DNA of 60,788 nucleotides from CAZTTG01 sp964615935 (lineage in GTDB: Bacteria > Planctomycetota > UBA1135 > GCA-002686595), in contig CAZTTG010000032.1 of NCBI GenBank assembly GCA_964615935.1, positions 1 through 60,788 on the forward strand, given 5' to 3'. This document shows, piece after piece, positions 43,851-52,222 of the stretch. Made by a program: the position numbers and the translations under genes. Position 1 is the first letter of the stretch; each line of letters starts with the position of its first letter. The notes below the pieces were generated by a model. That model was not told where the DNA came from. It did not search any database and worked only from the letters and a program-made list of their open reading frames with translations.

Positions 43851-45074
43851 ATGAACCCGGCCCCCACCCGAGCCCGCGGCGGCCTGGACCCCGAGGGCTG
43901 GCTGCGATCTCGCGGCCGTCGCTGGCTGCTGGTCGCCCTGGCCGTGCTGCTCGCCTCCTTGGCCACCACCTTCGAGATCCACGAGCTGATGCAGGGCTGG
44001 CGCGGCGGTCGGGGACCCGGCCGGGGGTCCGATCGGGACCCGGAGTGGACCACCATCTTCCTCGGCCAGCTCGCCGTCTGGTGCGCCTGGGGGCTGGTCG
44101 CGGTCCCGCTGGTGTGGCTGGCGGTGCGCACCGCGAGTTCCTGGATCCTGTTCCTCCTGGTGCACGTCCCGCTCTCGATCGCCGCCGCCTACTCCGCCCT
44201 GGCCCTGCGCATCCTGCTGTCCCCGTGGTCCTACCGGCGCTTCGGCGAGGTCCTCGAGCTCTCCGACCTGATCCACGTGGTCGATCGGATGGCCTCCCGC
44301 CGCCTGCCCCGCGAGCTGCTCACCTACTGGCTGATCCTGGGGCTGGGCGCGGGCCTGCGCATCTTCCTCAAGACGCGCGACGAGCAGCGCCGGGCCGCAA
44401 CGGCCGAGCTGCGGGCCTCGCAGCTCGACACCGAGCTGGCCCGCGCGCAGATGGACTCGCTGCGCGGGCAGGTCCACCCCCACTTCCTCTTCAACGCCCT
44501 GCACACCATCGGCGGGCTGATCCGCGAGGACGATCAGGCCGCGGCCCTGCGTGTTCTCTCGGCCGTGGGCGACCTCCTGCGCACCACCCTGGACCAGGGC
44601 GAGGCGCCCGAGGTTCCCCTGAGCGAGGAGCTGAAGGTGGCCGAGCGCTACCTGGGGATCGAGCGCATCCGCTTCGGGGATCGCCTGGAGACCTCGGTGG
44701 AGGTCGAGCCCGCGGCCCGGTCGGCCAGCGTACCGGCGCTGGTGCTCCTCCCGCTGGTCGAGAACGCGGTGCGGCACGGAGTGGAGCCCCGCACCGGCGG
44801 GGGACGGGTCGAGATCGCCGCGCGGCGCTCGGGCGGGGAGCTCGTCCTCGAGGTCCGCGACGACGGGCCCGGCTACCCCCGGGAGGTGCTGGAGGGCTCC
44901 GGAGCGGAGCTCGAGCACGACGGCCGCCGGCGCATCGGCCTAGCCAACACCCGCAAGCGCCTGCGGGTGCTCTACGGGGAGGAGTACGGGCTGGCCCTCT
45001 CGAACCCCGCGGAGGGCGGCGCCCTGGCGCGGATCCGCATCCCCTGCCGGGAGGCCGGAGGAGGCGATGCCTGA
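43851..45074 (+). CDS. LytS-family sensor histidine kinase
   Basis: 407 aa. Four membrane helices in residues ~25-180, a short coiled linker, then the His_kinase domain with QVHPHFLFNALHTI (phospho-acceptor probably His211) and an HATPase domain (LLPLVENAVRHG, DDGPGYP, RIGLANTRKRL). There is no separate sensory domain outside the membrane, so it may sense the envelope itself. It overlaps the LytTR regulator gene by 8 bases (ATGCCTGA). A classic kinase-regulator pair. Confidence 0.95.
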   Translation: MNPAPTRARGGLDPEGWLRSRGRRWLLVALAVLLASLATTFEIHELMQGWRGGRGPGRGSDRDPEWTTIFLGQLAVWCAWGLVAVPLVWLAVRTASSWILFLLVHVPLSIAAAYSALALRILLSPWSYRRFGEVLELSDLIHVVDRMASRRLPRELLTYWLILGLGAGLRIFLKTRDEQRRAATAELRASQLDTELARAQMDSLRGQVHPHFLFNALHTIGGLIREDDQAAALRVLSAVGDLLRTTLDQGEAPEVPLSEELKVAERYLGIERIRFGDRLETSVEVEPAARSASVPALVLLPLVENAVRHGVEPRTGGGRVEIAARRSGGELVLEVRDDGPGYPREVLEGSGAELEHDGRRRIGLANTRKRLRVLYGEEYGLALSNPAEGGALARIRIPCREAGGGDA

Positions 45075-45867
45075 GCGGACGGGGCGCATCCGCGTGGTCC
45101 TCGTCGACGACGAGCCCCTGGCCCGCGCGACCCTGCGCAAGCTGCTCGCGGCCGACCCCGAGGTCGAGCTGGTGGCCGAGTGCGCCCACGGCGAGGAGGC
45201 CGTGGAGGTGGTCCGCTCCCACCACCCCGACCTCCTGTTCCTGGACGTTCAGATGCCCGCTAAGGGCGGCTTCGAGGTCATCGAGGAACTGGCGTCGGGG
45301 CCGCTCCCGCTGGTGGTCTTCGTCACCGCCTACGATCGCTACGCCCTGCGGGCCTTCGAGGTCCACGCGGTGGACTACCTCCTCAAGCCCTTCGACGACG
45401 AGCGCTTCGCCCAGGCCCTGGAGCGCGCCAAGGAGCGCCTGCGCCGGGACGCGGTGGTCGACATGGGTCGGCGCCTGGCGGACCTGGTGGGCGAGGTGGG
45501 CGACCGCCTCCCGGAGACTCCGGGGGAGGGCGGCCGGCGGGAGCCGCTGCAGCGCCTGGCGATCCACCGCGAGGGGCGCGTCGACGTGGTCGAGGTGGAG
45601 GAGGTCGTCTGGATCGAGGCGGCCGACCAGTACGTCAGGCTGCACACCGAGGACGACGTCCACCTGATGCGCGAGTCGATGACCAGGCTCGAGCAGAGCC
45701 TGGACCCCGATCGCTTCCTGCGGGTGCACCGCTCGGCCATCGTGGCCCTGGAGCGGGTGCGCAGCCTGGAGTCCGCCGGGGGAACCGGCCGGATCCGGGT
45801 GGGCGCCGACACCTGGCTGCCGGTCAGCCGATCGCGGCTGGCGGAGCTCAGGAGGCGCCTGGGGTAG
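45067..45867 (+). CDS. LytTR-family response regulator
   Basis: 266 aa. Receiver domain at 8-125 with acidic pair D14-D15, phospho-acceptor D60 in LLFLDVQMP and K in YLLKPF. The LytTR DNA-binding domain is at ~165-266 (VVWIEAADQYVRLHT, FLRVHRSAIVALERV). It should bind direct repeats upstream of its targets when phosphorylated by the kinase encoded just before. Targets are unknown; the divergent protease gene and the downstream 46087 gene are natural candidates. Confidence 0.95.
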   Translation: MPERTGRIRVVLVDDEPLARATLRKLLAADPEVELVAECAHGEEAVEVVRSHHPDLLFLDVQMPAKGGFEVIEELASGPLPLVVFVTAYDRYALRAFEVHAVDYLLKPFDDERFAQALERAKERLRRDAVVDMGRRLADLVGEVGDRLPETPGEGGRREPLQRLAIHREGRVDVVEVEEVVWIEAADQYVRLHTEDDVHLMRESMTRLEQSLDPDRFLRVHRSAIVALERVRSLESAGGTGRIRVGADTWLPVSRSRLAELRRRLG

Positions 45868-46086
45868 AGCCCTGAAGGCTCCACCGCATGATCCGGGGAG
45901 GAGCCCCCCAGGCCCCGCAGGGGTCATTCGCGCCCCCCGCCCCACCCCTCCCAACAGCATCCTCGCCGTTGGCTCCTGGTCCGAAACCGGCCCTCCAGCA
46001 ACCGGTTCAAGCTGTCGTACCATATGACCAGTCCCCCGGCCGTCCGCCGTGCCGGAGCCCGGGAGACGCACCCGAGGAAGCCAGAG

Positions 46087-46788
46087 ATGAGAAACTCGAG
46101 AAGAATGACCTCCGGGCTCGCAGCCCTCGCCTTGTTCGCCCTGATGGCGCCGCCGGGGGCCGCGCAGGAGGTCGACCGGGAAGCCCTCAAGACCAGGCTC
46201 GTCGAGCTCTTCGACGCCGACGGGGATGGCGAGCTGAGCCAGGCGGAGCGCCTGAAGGCGCGCGGCGCCGTCCGCGAGCGCCTGCAGGGCCGCTACGGCA
46301 GCGGCGAGCAGGAGCGGGCTCGCGGCGAGCGCCGCGAGCAGCCGCAGGATCGCCCCCAGGCCCGTCGGGGCCAGGCGGGACGCTCCGGCCAGCTCCAGCA
46401 GCGCCAGGGGCAGATGCAGCGCCGGCCCCAGATGCAGCGCTCCGGAAGGCCGCATTGCCGGGGGCAGATGCAGCGCTCCGGCCAGATGCAACGCCGGGGG
46501 CAGATGCAGCGCTCCGGACAGATGCAACGCCGGGGGCAGATGCAGCGCTCCGGACAGATGCAGCGCCGGGGGCAGATGCAGCGCCTCGGCCAGATGCAAC
46601 GCCGGGCGCAGATGCAGCGCTTCGGCCAACCGCAACGCCGGGGGCAGATGCAGCGCTTCGGCCAACCGCAACGCCGGGGGCAGGATCCCCGGCTGGAAGA
46701 CCAGCCCCGTCCGGATCGCCGGGTGGAGCCTCCCACGAAACCGGATCAGAAGCCCCGCGAGAGGCAGCGCCTCCGCCAGATCGGGTAG
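46087..46788 (+). CDS. Exported EF-hand protein with Gln-Met-Gln-Arg hexapeptide repeats
   Basis: 233 aa. Signal peptide (MRNSRRMTSGLAALALFALMAPPGAAQ), one EF-hand (FDADGDGELSQAERLKARG, calcium-loop Asp/Asp/Asp/Glu), a basic Arg/Gln region, and then about 14 copies of a hexapeptide GQMQR(S/R/L/F). The tail is Pro/Arg-rich. The mature protein is extremely basic and probably unfolded. It may bind nucleic acid, acidic polysaccharide or metal by Met/His. ATG 46087 follows GAGGAAG; an in-frame ATG at 46024 would add a non-signal extension. A gene for a Spy-like protein follows 41 bp later. Confidence 0.75.
   Translation: MRNSRRMTSGLAALALFALMAPPGAAQEVDREALKTRLVELFDADGDGELSQAERLKARGAVRERLQGRYGSGEQERARGERREQPQDRPQARRGQAGRSGQLQQRQGQMQRRPQMQRSGRPHCRGQMQRSGQMQRRGQMQRSGQMQRRGQMQRSGQMQRRGQMQRLGQMQRRAQMQRFGQPQRRGQMQRFGQPQRRGQDPRLEDQPRPDRRVEPPTKPDQKPRERQRLRQIG
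46408..46683 (+). repeat. 18/36-bp tandem repeat inside the GQMQR gene
   Basis: About 14 copies of an 18-bp unit (pattern GGNCAGATGCANCGCNSC), mostly alternating as 36-bp pairs. Each unit encodes one hexapeptide. Later copies change ATG to CCG (GQPQRR). Such arrays vary in length by replication slippage. Confidence 0.9.
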
Positions 46789-46829
46789 CCCTGGAGCGGG
46801 ACGCGCTCGACCACTGGATTGGAATCCCC

Positions 46830-47576
46830 ATGAAGCAAACCGTACTGCTGGCCCTGCTGGCGGGCGCCTTCGCGGGCGCCGTGATCACGCCCGTGGTCAA
46901 CATCGCCACCTCGAGCGCCCCCGCCGCGAACGCGGCGGCGGTCGTCCCGGGCGGCGGCCCGGACACGATGCTCCAGACCCAGATCGACGAGCTGCGCGCC
47001 GAGAGCCGCTCGCTCGGGGATCGGATCGACATGCTGGGCGAGAGCCTGGCGGGCCTCGACGGCGGCCGCATCCCCGTGGCCGCCTCGTCCATCGACCTGG
47101 ACGAGCTCGCCGCGCGCGTGGCCGCCCTGCAGGAGGCGGTCGACGGCAAGAAGAGCGCCGTCCCGCTCTCCTTCCGCAACAACGTGGCCGCCGCGCTCGA
47201 CAGCATCCGCGAGGAGGAGGAGCGCGCGCGCGAGCAGGAGCGCGAGGAGGCCCGGGTCCAGCGGCTCGAGGACCGCCTCGGCCAGCTGGCCTCCGACCTG
47301 GGGCTCGACGACTACCAGGTGGGCGAGATGCGCACGATCCTCGACAACGAGGCGCTGCTGCGGAACGAGCTCATGGCCGAGATGCGCGGGGGGGGCGACA
47401 TGGGGAACATGCGGGACACGATGCGCGAGCTCCGCGATCAGACCCGGGAGTCGCTGTCCTCGGTCCTCTCCGAGGAACAGATGACGAAGTACCAGGAGCA
47501 GGACCGGGGCTTCGGACGCGGCGGATTCGGCGGCGGCGGGATGGGCGGTCGCGGCGGCGGTCGCGGCGGCGGGTGA
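46830..47576 (+). CDS. Membrane-anchored Spy/CpxP-like coiled-coil protein
   Basis: 248 aa. One N-terminal anchor or signal (VLLALLAGAFAGAVITPVVN), a coiled coil (IDELRAESRSLGDRIDMLGESL), a highly charged helix (REEEERAREQEREEARVQRLEDRL), and a helical segment with LGLDDYQVGEMRTIL and LSSVLSEEQMTKYQEQ that resembles the LTxxQ repeats of Spy/CpxP periplasmic chaperones. It ends in a Gly/Arg-rich tail (GRGGFGGGGMGGRGGG). It may act with the EF-hand repeat protein encoded just upstream. Similarity is by motif only. Confidence 0.7.
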   Translation: MKQTVLLALLAGAFAGAVITPVVNIATSSAPAANAAAVVPGGGPDTMLQTQIDELRAESRSLGDRIDMLGESLAGLDGGRIPVAASSIDLDELAARVAALQEAVDGKKSAVPLSFRNNVAAALDSIREEEERAREQEREEARVQRLEDRLGQLASDLGLDDYQVGEMRTILDNEALLRNELMAEMRGGGDMGNMRDTMRELRDQTRESLSSVLSEEQMTKYQEQDRGFGRGGFGGGGMGGRGGGRGGG

Positions 47577-47585
47577 TGGACCTTC

Positions 47586-47615
47586 CGCCGCCCTCGTGCG
47601 AGAGCGAGGGCGGCG
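47586..47615 (+). terminator. GC hairpin after the Spy-like gene
   Basis: 47586-47596 pairs exactly with 47605-47615 (11-bp stem, 8-nt loop), 10 bases after the stop at 47576. No T tract. Confidence 0.5.
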
Positions 47616-47732
47616 ATCCCCGGGGGCCCCGGCGGGGCCGCCCCCGGGGTGCGGCGGCGGGTCGGCCGAGCGGGTAGGATGTCGGCCTGCGGCGACGCGG
47701 GCCCCCCGGCCCGGCGCCGCGCCCACGAGTCG

Positions 47733-49505
47733 ATGCGGACCCCCCTGTCCTCGCTGCGCCGGTGGCGCGCCCTCCCGCTCCTGGCCCTGGCCCTGGCCTC
47801 CTGCGGCGGTCCGGGCGAGCCCGCGGCCCCCCGGAGCTACCTCCTGATCTCGGTCGACACCCTGCGCGCCGACCACCTGGGCTGCTACGGCTACCCGCGG
47901 CCGACCTCGCCCAACATCGATGCGCTGGCGCGCGAGGGGGCGGTGTTCGAGAACGCCTTCAGCCCCTGCTCGTGGACCCTGCCCTCCCACGCCTCGATGC
48001 TCACCGGGCTGTACCCCGCGCTCCACGGGCTACAGGACGACGGCGCGCGGCTGGGCCCCGGGATCCCCACCCTGGCCCGGTCCCTGAAGCGGCTTGGGCT
48101 CCATACCCTGGCCGTGGTCAGCCACGTCTACGCCTCCAGCCAGTTCGGGCTCGACCGGGGCTTCGACGCCTTCGACGACTCCCTGCTCCGGGGCGGGACG
48201 CGCAACCCGATCGCCGAGGAGGTGGTGGACCGCTTCCTGGAGCGGATCGATCAGGCGCCGCCCGGGCCGTGGTTCGGCTTCCTCCACTTCTTCGACCCCC
48301 ACTGGGGCTACCAGCCCCCACCGCCCTTCGACACCCTCTTCAGCGACCCCGGCTACTCGGGTCCCATCGACGGCACCTACGAGACGCTGCTGCCCTTCCT
48401 GAAGGATCCCGCGCTCTCCCTGACCGCCGCCGACCGCCGCGAGCTGATCGGGCGCTACGACGGCGAGATCGCCTACATCGACTCGGAGATCGGACGGCTG
48501 CTGGATGGCCTGGACCACCGCGGGCGCCTGGAGGGTCTGGTGGTGGTGATCACCTCCGACCACGGCGAGGAGTTCGAGGAGCACGGTCAGTACGGCCACG
48601 GCAAGACCCTCTTCGGCGAGGTGCTGGGGATCCCCCTGGTGGTCCGCGGGCTGCCCGGCCTGCCCCCCGGCCTGCGCTCCCCCGAGCCGGTCTCCCCCAT
48701 CGACATCGCGCCCACCTTCCTGCGCCTGGCCGGCGCCCGGAGCCCGGACCCGCCCCTGAGCCGGCCTCTGGGCGGTGCGCCTCCGAGGGACCAGCGGGCG
48801 CTGTTCGCCGAGTCGATCCGGGTGGGCTCGGAGATCCGGGCGGTCCGCCTCGGCCGCCACAAGCTCATCCACCGTCTGGCGGGCGACCGCCGCTACTACT
48901 TCGACCTCGCCCAGGACCCGCAGGAGCAGCGCCCGCTGCCGGCCGATCCCACCGGGGGGGCCCTCACCGACGCCCTGACCGACTACGCCCTGGCGACCGA
49001 CCGCGCCTGGCACCTCAAGCTGGTCGCCACCCGGGGCCGGCAGCTGGACTGCCGGGCCCGGATACGGACGAGCGGCCGCATCCTGGATCCCCGGCCCTAC
49101 TTCGCCTCGAACATGCGCGGCCGCCGGGCCGAGATCGCGGGCTTCGACCTGGCTCCCGACGGCGGCGAGCTGCGCTTCGAGATCCACCTCGCCAACCACA
49201 TGGGCCTGGTGGTCTTCGACGTCGATCCGCCCGAGGCCCCCCTCACCCTCGAGGTCGAGCTCACCGGGCCGGAGGGGGAGCCGGGCCTCTTCCTGGGGGG
49301 CGGCGAGCGGGTGGCGGCCGCCGGGCCCCTGACCCTGCAGCCCTCCGACCCCCGCCTGCGGGAGCACGTCGACACCGCCTCCGCGGCGGCCGGGTGCTAC
49401 GTCCGCGCGGTGGATCCGGCCCGGGCCTCGGCGCCCCGATCGGACCTCTCGCGCGAGACCCTCGAGCACCTGCGGCAGCTCGGGTACGTCGACGACGGGG
49501 ACTGA
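47733..49505 (+). CDS. Sulfatase-fold lipoprotein with Thr-type motif
   Basis: 590 aa. Lipobox ALASC near residue 24. Fold motifs: ISVDTLRADHLGCYGY, nucleophile region T82-L-P-S-H, LHFFDPHWGYQPPPPF, TSDHGEEFEEHGQYGHGK. As in the 39452 protein, Thr and His replace Cys and Arg, so a phosphodiesterase-type activity is at least as likely as sulfatase. The C-terminal ~150 residues are a beta-sandwich-like region. ATG 47733 places the lipobox correctly, while ATG 47679 would add 18 residues. Convergent with the third subtilisin gene; the 11-bp gap holds a short GCCCCGGGGC palindrome. Confidence 0.87.
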   Translation: MRTPLSSLRRWRALPLLALALASCGGPGEPAAPRSYLLISVDTLRADHLGCYGYPRPTSPNIDALAREGAVFENAFSPCSWTLPSHASMLTGLYPALHGLQDDGARLGPGIPTLARSLKRLGLHTLAVVSHVYASSQFGLDRGFDAFDDSLLRGGTRNPIAEEVVDRFLERIDQAPPGPWFGFLHFFDPHWGYQPPPPFDTLFSDPGYSGPIDGTYETLLPFLKDPALSLTAADRRELIGRYDGEIAYIDSEIGRLLDGLDHRGRLEGLVVVITSDHGEEFEEHGQYGHGKTLFGEVLGIPLVVRGLPGLPPGLRSPEPVSPIDIAPTFLRLAGARSPDPPLSRPLGGAPPRDQRALFAESIRVGSEIRAVRLGRHKLIHRLAGDRRYYFDLAQDPQEQRPLPADPTGGALTDALTDYALATDRAWHLKLVATRGRQLDCRARIRTSGRILDPRPYFASNMRGRRAEIAGFDLAPDGGELRFEIHLANHMGLVVFDVDPPEAPLTLEVELTGPEGEPGLFLGGGERVAAAGPLTLQPSDPRLREHVDTASAAAGCYVRAVDPARASAPRSDLSRETLEHLRQLGYVDDGD

Positions 49506-49516
49506 AGCCCCGGGGC

Positions 49517-52099
49517 TCACGGACACCAGGTCAGCGCGAGCGCGTCCGAGAGCCCGGTCCCGTAGCCGGTGAAGTCCTGGGGGTCGCGGTACCAGACCTG
49601 GAAGAACTCGTCGTCGCCGGGGATCTTGCCGGTGACGTCCACGATCCACTCGCCGTAGCCGGTGGGATCGAGTTGCTGCGGCGTCCCGCGGCGGATGGGA
49701 GGCAGCACGCACAGGGTGCCGCCCTGGAAGGGCAGGTTGTTCTCGGCGTCGCCCGAGAAGTAGATCGCGGGCTTTTGCGGCACCGCGTCGCTCACGGTGA
49801 CCCGGAACCCGCCCGTGCCCACGCTGGGCAGGCCGATCGAGCCGATCCGGGGGATGAGGAACAGCGAGTTGAGCTTGGCCGTGCAGTACACCGCGGGCGC
49901 GCCGCAGGAGGTGCCCGAGGTGACCCCCGAGGCCACCAGGGCGTAGTCGGCGTCCAGCTGGGGCGTCTCCAGGTGGGCGTCCTGCACCAGCTCGTCGGCC
50001 ATCACCTCCACGACCCAGGTGCCCGCCTCGGGGCTGTCGACGAACACGTTCTCCACCGTGTCGATGGAGTCCGAGCCGCCGCCCGGCGTGGACGCGTTCC
50101 CGTCCCGCAGCCCGTGGTTGCCCCAGTACTGCGTGCTGGAGGGCGAGGTCACCCGCAGGGAGAGGTCGTTGATCCGGTGCTGGGTGGAAGAGGTCGTTCC
50201 GGGGGGGTCCATGTAGACCAGCGTCACGCGGAGGTCCGGCTCGCCGGCGGGGACCTCCAGGTGGTACACCCGGGACTGCAGGTTCTGCAGGAGATGGGTC
50301 TCGTCGACCCAGTAGATGCGATCCCGGCGATCATAGAGGCGCTGGACGTCGGCGCGCCCCCAGCCCTGGTGGGTGCGGGTGAGGTCGTGGCTCGCCCCGC
50401 TGAAGGGGTAGGGATCGGCCAGGTTGTACATCATGGCCCGGGCGGTGGACGAGCGCGGCCGGCTGTCGAAGACCGTGGAGCCGGTGGGATTGCCGAACGC
50501 GCCGTTGTGCCACATCTGGAAGAAGAGGCCGAAGTGCCCGGCGGTCTCCGGAGTCGCGGCGCTGGTGCCCCCGAAGGTGTAGGTGTAGCCGCCGCTCTCG
50601 CTGGGGCACAGGATCGAGTCGTACCAGTAGGACAGGTTGGGCTTGATGCGCCCGTCCATGGCCGGGCCGATGCTGCCGGCGCCGGACCAGGAGTCGTCCG
50701 AGAGGGTCTGGGTGTCGTGGTGCCGGATCCCCCCCACCGAGACCACGTTCTTGGCCCAGGCCTGGGTGTCGGAGTTCTGGCTCCCCTCGTTGGCCTGCGC
50801 CTGCAGGATCACCAGGTCGTTCCGGAACAGGAGGTCGTCCATCTGGAACGAGAAGCTGTCGTAGAGGATGGAGACGTTGTAGCCCCAGCTGTTGGTCTGG
50901 AAGACCGCCTCGTAGGGCGGCTGCAGGAGCTCGGCGGTGTGGGTGTAGCGGTTCCCGAGGGAAGTGAAGCTGGAGAAGATGTGCTTGCCGTCGGGGAGCA
51001 GCCCGCGGGCGCTGCCGTTGCCGGTCCCGTCGCCGAAGACGATCCCCGAGACCTGGGTCCCGTGGTAGTGGTTGCTGTTGTTGCTGCCGTGGATGATGGG
51101 CGGGGGGGACTGGAAGTCCTGGTGCGAGGTCAAGAGCCCCAGATCGAGCACCTCCCCCGCGACCCCCTGTCCGGTGTAGCCGGTGACCCCCTCCAGGTAG
51201 TCGGCCCCGCCGTCCACGCGGACCTTGTTCATGTAGGTGCGCGGCGCGGACCAGCGCTGGATCCACAGCACCTCGTCGAAGCCCGCCGCGCGCGCCACCT
51301 GGGTGGGGTCCAGGACCGCCTGCAGCAGGAAGCCGTCGGGGTGGAGCTCGACCACGCGCCCACCCATCTCCTGGATGCGCCGGGCCACCGCGCGCTTCTG
51401 CCCCGGGCCCCGCTCCATCACCTGGATGACGTAGCGCCCCTCGAGGGGCAGCTCGCCGCGCGACAGACCCTGGCGCAGGGAGGGCTCCAGGCGGTACTCG
51501 CCGTGGAAGCGCCCCACCCAGCGCACGAAGGGCAGCCCGGCCACCCGCTCGGCCGCCGCCCGGGGCAGCTCGACGATCTGGCCGCAGTCGGCCACGAAGC
51601 GCCAGGCCCGGCCGCCCAGGGCCTCGATCTCGGCCTCGAAGACCTCCAGGGGCGGGGTCCAGTACTGCACCAGCCAGAGCGAGCCGCCCGGGGGCAGCTC
51701 GGAGCTCTCGAAGTCCGGCACGGAGCGCAGCGGGTCGAAGGCGGCGCGCACCAGGCGCAGCTCGTAGGAGGCCTCGCGGTCGCGCGAGAAGGCGCGGCCG
51801 TCCAGGCTGATCCGGTAGTGGGGCCGCGCGGAGCGCGCCTCCTCCCCCTCCTCCCACAGGAGCAGGCGGGCGGCCCCGCCGGCCAGGCGGATCATGCGCG
51901 CGTCGCGGACCCGGGCCGCGGTGCGGTGGAGCAGGCGCCCGTCCGCCGCGCGCAGCTCCGTCGGCCCTCCCTCCTGCCGGAGCACGTGCACGGCGCTCGC
52001 GGCGGCCTCCGGGGCCCGCTCCTGCAGGGGATCGGCGGCGGAGCTCGGAAGCGCGAACAGGGCGCTCCCCAGGAGCGCCAGGGGGATTGCTCTCAGCAT
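49517..52099 (-). CDS. Kp43-type subtilisin with shared C-terminal module (copy C)
   Basis: 860 aa. Signal peptide, ~290-residue N-terminal region with an inhibitor-like fold, then an S8 catalytic domain with D319 (VLDLGLLTSHQDF), H346 (HYHGTQVSG) and S513 (GGTSAATPETAGH). The Kp43-type beta-barrel follows (LRVTLVYMDPPG, NDLSLRVTSPS, TVENVFVDSPEAGTW). Residues ~736-860 are the shared module (AVYCTAKLN, GTLCVLPPIRRGTPQQLDP, VWYRDP, LSDALALTWCP). An extracellular endopeptidase. It is highly similar to copy B (52223-54838) at both protein and DNA level. The 123-bp space before it separates it from copy B. Confidence 0.93.
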   Translation of the reverse strand: MLRAIPLALLGSALFALPSSAADPLQERAPEAAASAVHVLRQEGGPTELRAADGRLLHRTAARVRDARMIRLAGGAARLLLWEEGEEARSARPHYRISLDGRAFSRDREASYELRLVRAAFDPLRSVPDFESSELPPGGSLWLVQYWTPPLEVFEAEIEALGGRAWRFVADCGQIVELPRAAAERVAGLPFVRWVGRFHGEYRLEPSLRQGLSRGELPLEGRYVIQVMERGPGQKRAVARRIQEMGGRVVELHPDGFLLQAVLDPTQVARAAGFDEVLWIQRWSAPRTYMNKVRVDGGADYLEGVTGYTGQGVAGEVLDLGLLTSHQDFQSPPPIIHGSNNSNHYHGTQVSGIVFGDGTGNGSARGLLPDGKHIFSSFTSLGNRYTHTAELLQPPYEAVFQTNSWGYNVSILYDSFSFQMDDLLFRNDLVILQAQANEGSQNSDTQAWAKNVVSVGGIRHHDTQTLSDDSWSGAGSIGPAMDGRIKPNLSYWYDSILCPSESGGYTYTFGGTSAATPETAGHFGLFFQMWHNGAFGNPTGSTVFDSRPRSSTARAMMYNLADPYPFSGASHDLTRTHQGWGRADVQRLYDRRDRIYWVDETHLLQNLQSRVYHLEVPAGEPDLRVTLVYMDPPGTTSSTQHRINDLSLRVTSPSSTQYWGNHGLRDGNASTPGGGSDSIDTVENVFVDSPEAGTWVVEVMADELVQDAHLETPQLDADYALVASGVTSGTSCGAPAVYCTAKLNSLFLIPRIGSIGLPSVGTGGFRVTVSDAVPQKPAIYFSGDAENNLPFQGGTLCVLPPIRRGTPQQLDPTGYGEWIVDVTGKIPGDDEFFQVWYRDPQDFTGYGTGLSDALALTWCP

Positions 52100-52222
52100 G
52101 GGATCCGTCTTTCTCGATGCGTGTCTCGTCGCGGGGCGGGGGGGGGCCGGTCACGCCCGGCCACCTCCCCGACGGGGGCGGCCGGTCGGATGTTCCTCGG
52201 GATCGTCCCGGATCGGGCCGTC

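Noticed and set aside
46408..46683. Regular repeats as a CRISPR array
   Set aside because: Units are contiguous without spacers, keep one reading frame and encode a hexapeptide inside a gene with signal peptide and EF-hand.
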